Assembly: GCA_934467415.1 (NCBI GenBank)
Contig: CAKSLQ010000001.1
Location: 124,001 to 188,000, forward strand
Direction: 5' to 3'
Origin: an uncultured Eubacteriales bacterium
GTDB lineage: Bacteria; Bacillota; Clostridia; Oscillospirales; CAG-272
DNA: 64,000 bases
Shown piece by piece: positions 23,857 to 30,465 of this stretch. Each line of letters begins with the position of its first letter. Position 1 is the stretch's first letter. Below the pieces are notes generated by a model. That model was not told the origin of the DNA, made no database searches, and saw only the letters and a list, made by a program, of their open reading frames with translations. The position numbers were made by a program, and so were the translations under genes.

Positions 23857-24942
23857 TCAAAAATCACGACCGCCCATATGCGCACCAGCAGGAAACGGTT
23901 TTACGTAATAATCAAAAAACCGATTCAAAAGGTTCTTCCAATAATAAATTTGATTTTCAAGCCAACTTTTTTCAGGATCAGGAGTAACAATATCACGATA
24001 ATAAAGCGTATGCAGCACTTGACCGCCGCGTAAAGTGTCTTGAAAATCCAAAGTTGCAGAAGCATGTTGAAAAACAAAATCGACGCAAAGCGGAACATCA
24101 TCAATCAAAACATAAAGCTCCGGATCCAAAAGACCATGATAATTTGACACACCAAAAGAAATATCACGCGCAGCAGAAGAACGACGAATTATAATAGCAA
24201 TCGGCGACAAGACAGAACCATCGTCAAAACGATACTTTATATTTGTCGATATAATAGGCAACCGCAAATTATCATAAGCAAATTCAGCAAGCATTTTTGG
24301 TGTCATAAAAAACGCAACAAGCGGATCAGAAATATCCGGTTTAGACAAAGAAGGCGCTTTGAACCAACCAAACGAATCTGCAGGGCGTAAAGAATCATAA
24401 TCATCAACATGATGATAAAGCCCATAATTTACATTGGTACGTTTTGTAGAATCAAAAGAATGTTTAACACTATAAAAAGAATACGAATATTCATTATCTT
24501 CGTCATATGCCAAACAACCAACAATCTTCAAAGCATTTTCAATATCAAAGTCATTTTTAAGCCAAAACGGTTCATAGTCAAATCCGCGAAACAAAACAGA
24601 ATAAGCATTTTTGGTTTTTTCGCCGAAATCAAAACCATACTTTTGCGCAAGAGAAAAACAAGCATTTACTTTTGAAAAAAATCGCGAAGTTGCGTTAAAA
24701 ATTTTTTCATAAGTACCGCTAATATCAATCAAATTATCAACAGCAGAATAAACATTTGTAAAAAATGTTTTTGTTTTTCCGTATAATTCAAGCGTTTTAT
24801 CAGAAGTATCACCAAGACCATTTTCCACTTTTAACATGGTGGACATAAAGTCGGATTTGTTGTAAGCAATACCGAAAGAAGTAAAGACAACCGTCACAAC
24901 CAACATCAGAACAAGCAGCGCTATCAAGCCTTTTTGAAGCAT
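23857..24942 (-). CDS. Membrane-anchored phage protein, probable virion or assembly component
   Basis: 361 residues, not assignable by sequence. An N-terminal signal-anchor (LIALLVLMLVVTVVFTSFGIAY, residues 5-26) is followed by a helical stretch of about 90 residues and a large Phe/Tyr/Asp-rich beta region; no second membrane helix is clear. The C-terminus is Trp/Tyr-rich and ends GGRDF. Two bp behind the adsorption protein gene and upstream of Zot, the place where minor coat or pVI/pIV-like proteins are found. There is no outer membrane in this host, so a secretin is not expected. Confidence 0.75.
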   Translation of the reverse strand: MLQKGLIALLVLMLVVTVVFTSFGIAYNKSDFMSTMLKVENGLGDTSDKTLELYGKTKTFFTNVYSAVDNLIDISGTYEKIFNATSRFFSKVNACFSLAQKYGFDFGEKTKNAYSVLFRGFDYEPFWLKNDFDIENALKIVGCLAYDEDNEYSYSFYSVKHSFDSTKRTNVNYGLYHHVDDYDSLRPADSFGWFKAPSLSKPDISDPLVAFFMTPKMLAEFAYDNLRLPIISTNIKYRFDDGSVLSPIAIIIRRSSAARDISFGVSNYHGLLDPELYVLIDDVPLCVDFVFQHASATLDFQDTLRGGQVLHTLYYRDIVTPDPEKSWLENQIYYWKNLLNRFFDYYVKPFPAGAHMGGRDF

Positions 24943-24944
24943 AA

Positions 24945-26591
24945 CTACACCACCTTTTTAATCACAACAACAAGAATCGCAACAATGCAGATAGACGTTA
25001 TAATCGCAGACAGGCGAATACCGCCAATCGAGATACCATTTGTTACAGTTTTGTAAAAATCATTGAATGCCGTCCAGGTACCATTTACAAAGCCATAAAC
25101 ATAATTTTTGTCAGAACCATCGGAAAGACCGGAGCTATATCCACGATTGAAAGCAGCATCAATATCCGACTGCGAAAAACCTCCGGCCGGAGGAGAATCG
25201 GGGGACGGCGAAGCGTCCCCCAAAAAGAAACCGGCATAAGGCAAGCCGACAATAGCACCGTGCATATCAGGCGCGACCGAGAAAGTCAGACTAAACGATG
25301 TGTTTTCAAGCAGAGCTTTAATAAACATCTTCTGCGCTTCATCCGCAGAGGAAAGCCGAAGCGTTAATTCAACGGTATTCTGCGCGGAATAATACTGCGT
25401 TGTGAAATACTTATACCCAATTGTAAATTCGCCGACTTTAAGCGCATAAGGCTCGAAATCATAAAAGCGCGAACGGAGAGAATCAGCAAGAGAAGACAAG
25501 TCAAACCAATTTAATTGGTGTTCATTTCCGGCAATGCGAATGCGAAACAAAAATTCGGTTTTCTGCGCGTTGAGATCGAAGCCGTCGGGAATCGTCACCG
25601 AATACGGCACATTAAACTTGATTGTATCAAGAACGGAATTTTGCCATGCAGAAGCATCGGAAAGATTGTCTTTACGTCCGACCGTAATAAAAGCGCCGAA
25701 ATAATCGCGGAGAAACGGAAACGAAGCGATATTGTAATAATTGGAATAATCGCGGAAACGATAGCCATTATGAAGACCGCTTGCGTTATAAATAGAATAA
25801 ACATCTGTAATAGACTGGTCAAGACCTTGCGCACCAAGACCATAAGTCATAGGAATCCCGAACGTATAAGAGTCAGGAACACCAAGATCATAATCGCCTG
25901 TTTGAACCGTTTTCGGCGTGAGCGTCAAAGCAAAGCGAATAGAGACCGTGTTATCACCATAAGCATAAAGCGGCAAATACACATTATAACCGCTTGCATT
26001 AGTCAAAGCAGACACCGTTTCAGAATTAGTAAAAGTCACCGTCTGCAAAAGTTTACCCAATGTATCATGATTTATAGACGCAAGAGACCAAGCATTTACA
26101 GAACCAAAGCGGGGAACGTACAACGCAGAATTATCGGCAGAAAGACCCATATGACCATTAGAATCAAGAAAATCTTGAAGATCAGACGCATAAATATCTT
26201 CCGAAACCGAAGTCGCATAAGAAGACCAAGTAAGGGTAAGATCATATTTAGACAAATCATAACTTGACAAATCCGTCGTCGGTCGAACCTTGAAACAAAA
26301 TCCAATCCAACCGGAGGAAGTACGGCCTGTTTCGGTATCAACAGCGGAGTCGACAAAGGAATCAAAGCCGATATTATACGACCAGCCAGTAGAAGAAGAC
26401 GAAGTCATTGTAAAATGCGACTTTGGAATATCATAAATCGAACCGTCAGCGTTTGCAGTATAGCCAGTCACCATCGCCGTTGTATAATTCACGGCAACAG
26501 ATGTTTCACCGGCAGCCGCGAACGCAGGGACAGCAAAACAGGAAGCCAAAACAACCAAGGAAAGAATTACAGCAAAAAATTTATTATTCAT
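24945..26591 (-). CDS. pIII-like adsorption/minor coat protein
   Basis: 548 residues. Signal peptide at residues 1-26 (FFAVILSLVVLASCFAVPAFA), a long secreted Ser/Thr/Tyr-rich beta region, a Pro/Ser linker (SPSPDSPPAGG) and a C-terminal membrane helix (IITSICIVAILVVVI) ending in Lys-Lys-Val-Val. This is the layout of filamentous phage pIII, which binds the host receptor and stays membrane-anchored before release. The start is placed at the ATG at 26591: AGGGAG lies 6 bp upstream and forms part of an in-frame earlier ATG codon region. Function is from layout and position. Confidence 0.8.
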   Translation of the reverse strand: MNNKFFAVILSLVVLASCFAVPAFAAAGETSVAVNYTTAMVTGYTANADGSIYDIPKSHFTMTSSSSTGWSYNIGFDSFVDSAVDTETGRTSSGWIGFCFKVRPTTDLSSYDLSKYDLTLTWSSYATSVSEDIYASDLQDFLDSNGHMGLSADNSALYVPRFGSVNAWSLASINHDTLGKLLQTVTFTNSETVSALTNASGYNVYLPLYAYGDNTVSIRFALTLTPKTVQTGDYDLGVPDSYTFGIPMTYGLGAQGLDQSITDVYSIYNASGLHNGYRFRDYSNYYNIASFPFLRDYFGAFITVGRKDNLSDASAWQNSVLDTIKFNVPYSVTIPDGFDLNAQKTEFLFRIRIAGNEHQLNWFDLSSLADSLRSRFYDFEPYALKVGEFTIGYKYFTTQYYSAQNTVELTLRLSSADEAQKMFIKALLENTSFSLTFSVAPDMHGAIVGLPYAGFFLGDASPSPDSPPAGGFSQSDIDAAFNRGYSSGLSDGSDKNYVYGFVNGTWTAFNDFYKTVTNGISIGGIRLSAIITSICIVAILVVVIKKVV

Positions 26592-26592
26592 A

Positions 26593-27129
26593 TTATGCTC
26601 CCTCATACACTAAAATAAAATCAACATCAGCAGGATAAGAATTGATAGTAAGCATATATCCCTCAGGCGCCCATGTCATATAGTGCAAATAGAAAAGTGT
26701 GTCGCCAATATAGAATGCAGGAATACCATGTGAATCAAAATCAGTTTTTTCAGCTACTTGACCCTCAACTTCATCGGCACCTTGCGAATAAGCCTTGTCG
26801 ATATGAATAGTTTCGGAAGCGAAATAAATAGGGCCCATAATGACACCTTGACCGCCAAACGTAGAACCGCCCGTAGAGCCATCACTAATAGCTACATCAT
26901 ACTTTTTACTGGCAGTATCAAGGTAGGCAAAGAAGCGGCCATCAGCTTCCAAGGCAGCGGCATCGGCGAAAACAGGAAGATCAACCATATGCGAAGTATC
27001 AATACCGGGGGTACCGGGATTATCAGGTGTATCGGGATTGCCGGGGAAAGCGCCGGGGAAAATGATACGGAAGCCAATCATCAGAATCAGCGCGATCATA
27101 ATTGTGTCAAAGAATTTATTTTTTCTCAA
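26593..27129 (-). CDS. Membrane-anchored phage protein with Pro/Gly-rich stalk (TTG start)
   Basis: 178 residues, not recognised. Starts at TTG 27129, with GGAGG 9 bp upstream; its start overlaps the stop of the preceding 52-residue gene (TTGA). After the basic N-terminus (LRKNKFF) come a membrane helix (IMIALILMIGFRIIF), a Pro/Asn/Gly/Asp stalk (GNPDTPDNPGTPG) and a globular part with a Gly/Ser/Thr patch. It ends 1 bp before the start of the adsorption protein. A virion tip or assembly component is the best guess. Confidence 0.75.
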   Translation of the reverse strand: MRKNKFFDTIMIALILMIGFRIIFPGAFPGNPDTPDNPGTPGIDTSHMVDLPVFADAAALEADGRFFAYLDTASKKYDVAISDGSTGGSTFGGQGVIMGPIYFASETIHIDKAYSQGADEVEGQVAEKTDFDSHGIPAFYIGDTLFYLHYMTWAPEGYMLTINSYPADVDFILVYEGA

Positions 27130-27284
27130 TTTTTCGTACCTCCACAAAGATTTAAGAACGGGCGAATCAGAACGCCGTAAACGAGCATAAGCGTGAAGCA
27201 AATGCAAAACGCTTGAACAAGAGAAGCATCTACTTCAGCGCCTATAAAAGTAAGGAAGAAGTTTTGCACTTCATCAATAAGCAT
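27126..27284 (-). CDS. 52-residue membrane protein of the phage operon
   Basis: A short gene found by translating the minus strand: it begins MLIDEVQNFFLTFIGAEVD, has one hydrophobic helix (FCICFTLMLVYGVLI) and ends RPFLNLCGGTKN. GTAGGTG lies upstream and its stop codon TGA overlaps the TTG start of the next gene. Size and single helix resemble the small minor coat proteins pVII/pIX of filamentous phages. First gene behind the coat-protein terminator. Confidence 0.75.
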   Translation of the reverse strand: MLIDEVQNFFLTFIGAEVDASLVQAFCICFTLMLVYGVLIRPFLNLCGGTKN

Positions 27285-27316
27285 ATAAGCACCTACTTTC
27301 ACAAAATTTTTAGAAG

Positions 27317-27344
27317 AAAAAGGGCAGGGGCAAGCCCCTGCCCT
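27317..27344 (-). terminator. Terminator behind the major coat gene
   Basis: 10-bp stem AGGGCAGGGG / CCCCTGCCCT with a 4-nt loop and TTTTTCTTCT on the minus strand, 30 bp after the coat gene stop. M13 has a comparable terminator right after gene VIII that sets the high coat-to-minor-protein ratio. Confidence 0.85.
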
Positions 27345-27373
27345 AAATCAAGGAGAGAACATGTTACAAGAAA

Positions 27374-27688
27374 TCAGCCAACCTTGCGAAGAACTGCGGC
27401 GATAACACCGGAAGCAAGGCCGACGCCAAGGAAAACAAGCGCCCACGTTGCAAAGTTAGTCAGACCGCCGTTAGAATTAACGACGATACCGTCAAACAGA
27501 TCAACAATGCTATCGCCGACGCCAGTCAGAAAAGACTTGATTGCATCGACAACCGTGGTCACGATCGAACCGCCGAGAGTGGCAGTGGCGCCTGTTGCAG
27601 GATCAGCAGCAAACGCCGACACCGCACAAGGCAGGGCAACAACGGCAGCAGAAGCAACGCCGTAAATACGCTTCTTCATCTTCACCAT
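27374..27688 (-). CDS. Major coat protein (pVIII-like)
   Basis: 104-residue precursor. Signal peptide residues 1-27 (basic MVKMKKR, hydrophobic core, cleavage likely after SAFA). The mature part of about 77 residues has an amphipathic Val/Asp/Gly section and a C-terminal membrane helix (WALVFLGVGLASGVIAAVL) ending in Arg-Lys, as in filamentous phage coat proteins whose basic end faces the DNA. The start at 27688 has a full GGAGGTGAT ribosome-binding site, the strongest in the element; the frame opens five codons earlier. A terminator follows directly. Confidence 0.88.
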   Translation of the reverse strand: MVKMKKRIYGVASAAVVALPCAVSAFAADPATGATATLGGSIVTTVVDAIKSFLTGVGDSIVDLFDGIVVNSNGGLTNFATWALVFLGVGLASGVIAAVLRKVG

Positions 27689-27759
27689 CAAAATCACCTC
27701 CATTCAAAAATTTTTATTGACAATCCGTTTGAAGTCTGTTAAACTGGTGGCGGAATTGT

Positions 27760-28068
27760 TTACGCTGTTTTGCCTTCCCTAATAGGTTCAAGAGGAGCAA
27801 GTTTGAGTCTGCCGTAAGACTGATAGAAGGTCGGAGCGCGATATTTGCGGTTCACGACATCATCGGGAAGATCGCATCCGGTAATGTCATGCAGGTTCTT
27901 TACGGACACGGAAAGGTTCTTCGTGCCGTAAAGCTCGGTCGAAAGGCCACGGACATTCTTATCTTCATCGGTGACGAAGAAAAAAATGTAGCCGTCATAA
28001 TGGACAAGGTCACCCTTATCGCTTTTGAAGTCGCGCGTGACAGGTTTGTAACCAGTGATCTGAATCAT
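27760..28068 (-). CDS. Probable ssDNA-binding protein (gpV-like)
   Basis: 102 residues, basic and aromatic, beta-rich, without membrane segments (MIQITGYKPVTRDFKSDKG, DGYIFFFVTDED, YGTKNLSVSVK). No family motif is certain. Its size, composition and place directly before the major coat gene match gene V proteins of filamentous phages, which coat the single-stranded genome before export. Upstream is a poly-T/A tract (28069-28132) with no gene. Confidence 0.6.
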   Translation of the reverse strand: MIQITGYKPVTRDFKSDKGDLVHYDGYIFFFVTDEDKNVRGLSTELYGTKNLSVSVKNLHDITGCDLPDDVVNRKYRAPTFYQSYGRLKLAPLEPIREGKTA

Positions 28069-28132
28069 TTTGTTTTTACCTCACTTTTTTTAATTTTTGT
28101 TTTTTTATAATAAAGCCGCGATTCAGACGGCA

Positions 28133-28420
28133 TTATTTTTGCGTTAAATCACACATGCAAGCAGTACAATCAAAAGTCATGCACTGCGCACAGCACATCG
28201 CGGGAAACGCGAACCAATAACCGCCGTAACGGTGAGATACCTGGTTACTTCCGCGATAATGATACCATCGGTTTGGGAAGAACAAGCTTTGACGTCCCCA
28301 TTCAGAAATGGCAAAGCCGATAATCGCTTTTTCGTCATCATCTGCGACAACGGTCTCGATATACTGCGGAACGTGCGCCCGAGATGAAAAATCATCAAAG
28401 AAATAAATGTTAAAGAGCAT
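28133..28420 (-). CDS. Small Cys-rich phage protein
   Basis: 95 residues, not recognised. Acidic N-terminal half (YIETVVADDDEKAIIGFAISEWG), aromatic centre (RWYHYRG, RYGGYWFAF) and a C-terminus with five Cys (CCAQCMTFDCTACMC), which could bind a metal. The start ATG at 28420 overlaps the end of the preceding gene by 11 bp; the longer open frame upstream is a shadow of that gene. Second gene of the operon. Confidence 0.7.
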   Translation of the reverse strand: MLFNIYFFDDFSSRAHVPQYIETVVADDDEKAIIGFAISEWGRQSLFFPNRWYHYRGSNQVSHRYGGYWFAFPAMCCAQCMTFDCTACMCDLTQK

Positions 28421-28676
28421 CGTGAAAAGCCTCTGCCATCGTGAGAAATTCAAGCGCATATTGCAGGCGTTCCGCGGCAGCGCTAAAATAGTGAGAAAAT
28501 GTTTCATAATCAGCTGCCGTTGACATGACACCGGAAGCGCAAAAGGATCTTGCAAGAATAGTATAATTTGATGCACGGCGCAAGCAATCTTCACGGCAAG
28601 CGCAAATTTCCGAAAGTAACTGTTCATCGGTCATTGTTAAACACTCCATTTGATAAAGTAACTGTTTGTCGGTCAT
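28410..28676 (-). CDS. Small helical protein, first gene of the phage operon
   Basis: 88 residues, not recognised; helical, with Cys and Tyr/Ala-rich segments (LSEICACREDCLRRASNY, FSHYFSAAAERLQYALEFL). The start region is duplicated: MTDKQLL and, 14 codons later, MTDEQLL, each with its own upstream purine-rich site (AGGGGTG; TGGAG), so two starts are possible (28676 or 28634). It is the first gene after the operator region, facing away from the repressor, which suggests an early regulatory role. Confidence 0.75.
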   Translation of the reverse strand: MTDKQLLYQMECLTMTDEQLLSEICACREDCLRRASNYTILARSFCASGVMSTAADYETFSHYFSAAAERLQYALEFLTMAEAFHDAL

Positions 28677-28706
28677 TGTGGCACCCCTTCATTAATTTAC
28701 AATAAC

Positions 28707-28735
28707 AGTATAAGTCATAAATTTATAAAAAGCAA
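28707..28735 (-). promoter_or_regulatory. Promoter of the phage operon
   Basis: Minus-strand TTGCTT (28735-28730), 17-bp spacer, TATACT (28712-28707). The spacer contains one copy of the operator palindrome ATAAATTTAT, so a bound repressor would block the polymerase. Confidence 0.65.
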
Positions 28736-28756
28736 TAGAAAAGTTATAAATTTATG
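28716..28756. promoter_or_regulatory. Paired operators of the lysogeny switch
   Basis: Two 13-bp blocks in inverted orientation, CATAAATTTATAA (28716-28728) and TTATAAATTTATG (28744-28756), each containing the 10-bp palindrome ATAAATTTAT. They lie between the divergent repressor gene and the phage operon; centres are about 28-29 bp apart. Binding by the adjacent XRE protein is inference. Confidence 0.7.
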
Positions 28757-28792
28757 AATTTTGACATTTTGACTAATACGGAGGGATTTTTT

Positions 28793-29017
28793 TTGTATAC
28801 TTCCGCTGAAATCGCCGAAAGAATAAAAGCAACAGCTAAACAGCAAGGAAAAACAGCAAAAGAAATATTAGAAAATGCAAGCCTAACACGAATCACACTG
28901 TTCAACATGAAATCATCATACCCGCAAGTAAACAACTTAACAAAAATCGCTGACGAACTCGGCTGCTCGTTAGATTATCTGATGGGCAGAACAGAAAATC
29001 CAAATATAAACCGATGA
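28793..29017 (+). CDS. Cro/C1-type repressor (TTG start)
   Basis: 74 residues. XRE helix-turn-helix: YTSAEIAERIKATAKQQGKTAKEILENASLTRITLFNMKSS, then YPQVNNLTKIADELGCSLDYLMG, the usual end of this fold. The start is TTG 28793, with GGAGGG 7 bp upstream; the ATG at 28754 in the same frame falls inside the operator and lacks a ribosome-binding site. Divergent from the phage operon and next to paired palindromes, so it is the probable lysogeny repressor. Confidence 0.88.
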   Translation: MYTSAEIAERIKATAKQQGKTAKEILENASLTRITLFNMKSSYPQVNNLTKIADELGCSLDYLMGRTENPNINR

Positions 29018-29027
29018 GGAATAAATC

Positions 29028-29234
29028 ATGAACACAATAAAATTTTACTTTGTACTTTTACTTTTTGGAATCATCGCAACATGCATTCTACTTTACACAA
29101 TCAAAAAAATTATCACAGAAATATCCGAAAATATCAAATTGGAAATACAGCAGCTAAACACACTAATGACAGCGGAAGAAAAAAACAGAATCGAATTGCA
29201 AGAAATAAAAAAAAGCCTTGACAAGCAAGACTAA
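29028..29234 (+). CDS. Small membrane protein co-transcribed with the repressor
   Basis: 68 residues: an N-terminal membrane helix (FYFVLLLFGIIATCILLYTI) followed by a charged coiled-coil (ITEISENIKLEIQQLNTL, EEKNRIELQEIKKSLDKQD). GAGGA lies ahead of the ATG, 10 bp after the repressor stop. As the only gene expressed with the repressor it should be made in the lysogen; superinfection exclusion is a reasonable guess, not shown. Ends about 45 bp before attR. Confidence 0.75.
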   Translation: MNTIKFYFVLLLFGIIATCILLYTIKKIITEISENIKLEIQQLNTLMTAEEKNRIELQEIKKSLDKQD

Positions 29235-29280
29235 AAAAGGTATCATAAATTTTTATACGTCGATTTTGGTATAGAGCCAT

Positions 29281-29329
29281 TGACTTTTAATCATGGTGTC
29301 CGGAGTTCGATTCTCCGCGGGAGCACCAA
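29281..29329 (+). repeat. attR: displaced tRNA-Lys 3' end
   Basis: 46 of 49 positions match the tRNA-Lys 3' half. Similarity weakly extends upstream (TAGAGC at 29272-29277). The 5' half of a tRNA is missing, so this is a remnant and not a gene. Directly behind it is a terminator, presumably that of the original tRNA. Confidence 0.85.
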
Positions 29330-29332
29330 CAT

Positions 29333-29367
29333 CAAAGCGACTTGCTGCGGGCAAGCCGCTTTTTTTG
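29333..29367 (+). terminator. Terminator beyond attR (original tRNA terminator)
   Basis: Hairpin of AAGCG-CTTGC with GCAAG-CCGCTT and a TTTTTTT run, directly after the tRNA remnant. Confidence 0.7.
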
Positions 29368-29374
29368 CTTGTGC

Positions 29375-29403
29375 TTGCTTGTGTTTGTGTTTTTGCATAG
29401 ACT
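29375..29403 (+). promoter_or_regulatory. Possible promoter of cysK
   Basis: TTGCTT (29375-29380), 17-bp spacer, TAGACT (29398-29403). Modest match; it is the best candidate between the attR-side terminator and the start codon. Confidence 0.4.
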
Positions 29404-29432
29404 GTCAGAGAAGATGACCGTGGAGGGATAGA

Positions 29433-30365
29433 ATGATCTGCAAAAATGTTCTTGAAGCCATCGGCGGCACGCCACTCATCCGTTTGAATCACATGACGGA
29501 TGCGGATGCTGCGGAGATTCTCGTTAAATTCGAGGCCGTCAACATCGGCGGCTCTGTCAAGACGCGCACGGCATACAACATGATCCTTGCAGCCGAGCGC
29601 ACCGGCCTGCTGAACCGGGACAGCGTCATCGTAGAGCCGACCAGCGGCAATCAGGGTATCGGCCTTGCGCTGGTGTGCGCTGTACGCGGCTACAAAGCAG
29701 TCATCATCATGCCCGACTCAGTCAGCGAGGAGCGCCGTAAGATCGTGCAACACTACGGTGCAGAGGTCATTCTGATCCACGACGACGGCGACATCGGCAA
29801 ATGCATTCGTGCCTGCGCAAAGCGTGCAGCGCAGATGGCTGCGGAGGACCCGCACGTCTTTGTACCCGGGCAATTTGAAAACCCGGCAAATCCGGAGGCG
29901 CATCTGATGCACACCGCCGTTGAAATTCTCGAGCAGGCGGGCACGCCGATTCACGGCTTCTGCTGCGGCGTCGGTACAGGCGGCACGATCTCGGGCATCG
30001 GCAAGATGCTGAAAAGCGAGAACCCGGACACGGTGATCTGGGCGGTTGAGCCGGAACATGCGGCGATTCTCTCCGGCGGCTGCATCGGCACACACCTGCA
30101 AATGGGCATCGGCGACGGTGTTCTTCCGGTCGTGCTTGACCGGTCAATTTACGACGATGTCTGCGTCATCACGGATGAAGAAGCACTGGAGACGGCGCGG
30201 ACGCTGGCAAGGCGAGAAGGGCTGCTCGTCGGCATCTCGAGCGGATCCAATGTGGCGGCGGCCGTTCGGCTGGCGAGCAGGCTCGGCCGCGGCAAAACCG
30301 TGGTCACCGTTCTCCCGGATACAGCGGAGCGCTATTTCTCGACGCCGCTGTTTGAAAATGAATAA
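29433..30365 (+). CDS. cysK: Cysteine synthase (O-acetylserine sulfhydrylase family)
   Basis: PLP enzyme forming cysteine from O-acetylserine and sulfide. 310 residues. The PLP lysine is in GGSVKTRTA (about residue 44), the phosphate loop is CGVGTGGTISGIGKML, and SSGSN lies in the C-terminal domain. Two signature positions differ from the usual CysK: VKTR instead of VKDR, and TSGNQG instead of TSGNTG, both in the substrate/cofactor region, so substrate choice may differ. GGAGGG precedes the ATG. Monocistronic. Confidence 0.88.
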   Translation: MICKNVLEAIGGTPLIRLNHMTDADAAEILVKFEAVNIGGSVKTRTAYNMILAAERTGLLNRDSVIVEPTSGNQGIGLALVCAVRGYKAVIIMPDSVSEERRKIVQHYGAEVILIHDDGDIGKCIRACAKRAAQMAAEDPHVFVPGQFENPANPEAHLMHTAVEILEQAGTPIHGFCCGVGTGGTISGIGKMLKSENPDTVIWAVEPEHAAILSGGCIGTHLQMGIGDGVLPVVLDRSIYDDVCVITDEEALETARTLARREGLLVGISSGSNVAAAVRLASRLGRGKTVVTVLPDTAERYFSTPLFENE

Positions 30366-30409
30366 CAAACGCGCCTGCCGCTTGTCCGGGCGGAATTTCC
30401 CGCTTTTGC

Positions 30410-30438
30410 TTGCGCGATGCAGCCATGTATGGTATAAT
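30410..30438 (+). promoter_or_regulatory. Promoter of the subtilase gene
   Basis: TTGCGC (30410-30415), 17-bp spacer, consensus TATAAT (30433-30438), 28 bp ahead of the start codon. Confidence 0.7.
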
Positions 30439-30465
30439 CAAGTATGCTTTTTTAAGGGTGATGCC

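Larger units (their letters stand above)
18419..29329. mobile_element. Integrated filamentous phage (inovirus-like prophage)
   Basis: A 10.9-kb AT-rich island bounded by tRNA-Lys 3'-end repeats. Contents that define an inovirus: a Rep of the replication-initiation-factor type, a Zot/pI-like ATPase, a short secreted coat protein with one C-terminal membrane helix and a terminator right behind it, a large secreted protein with a C-terminal membrane anchor (pIII-like), a ~100-residue candidate ssDNA-binding protein, and a hairpin-rich non-coding region. Integrase and a divergent repressor make it a temperate element. No frameshift or stop disrupts any core gene, so it may still be active. No dsDNA-phage genes (terminase, portal, tail) are present. 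Confidence 0.9.

Noticed and set aside
28421..28627. Upstream extension of the 95-residue phage gene
   Set aside because: It lies wholly in another frame of the 88-residue gene; the ATG at 28420 fits translation coupling.
29281..29329. Second tRNA-Lys gene
   Set aside because: Only the 3' half is present; acceptor 5' strand and D arm are missing.
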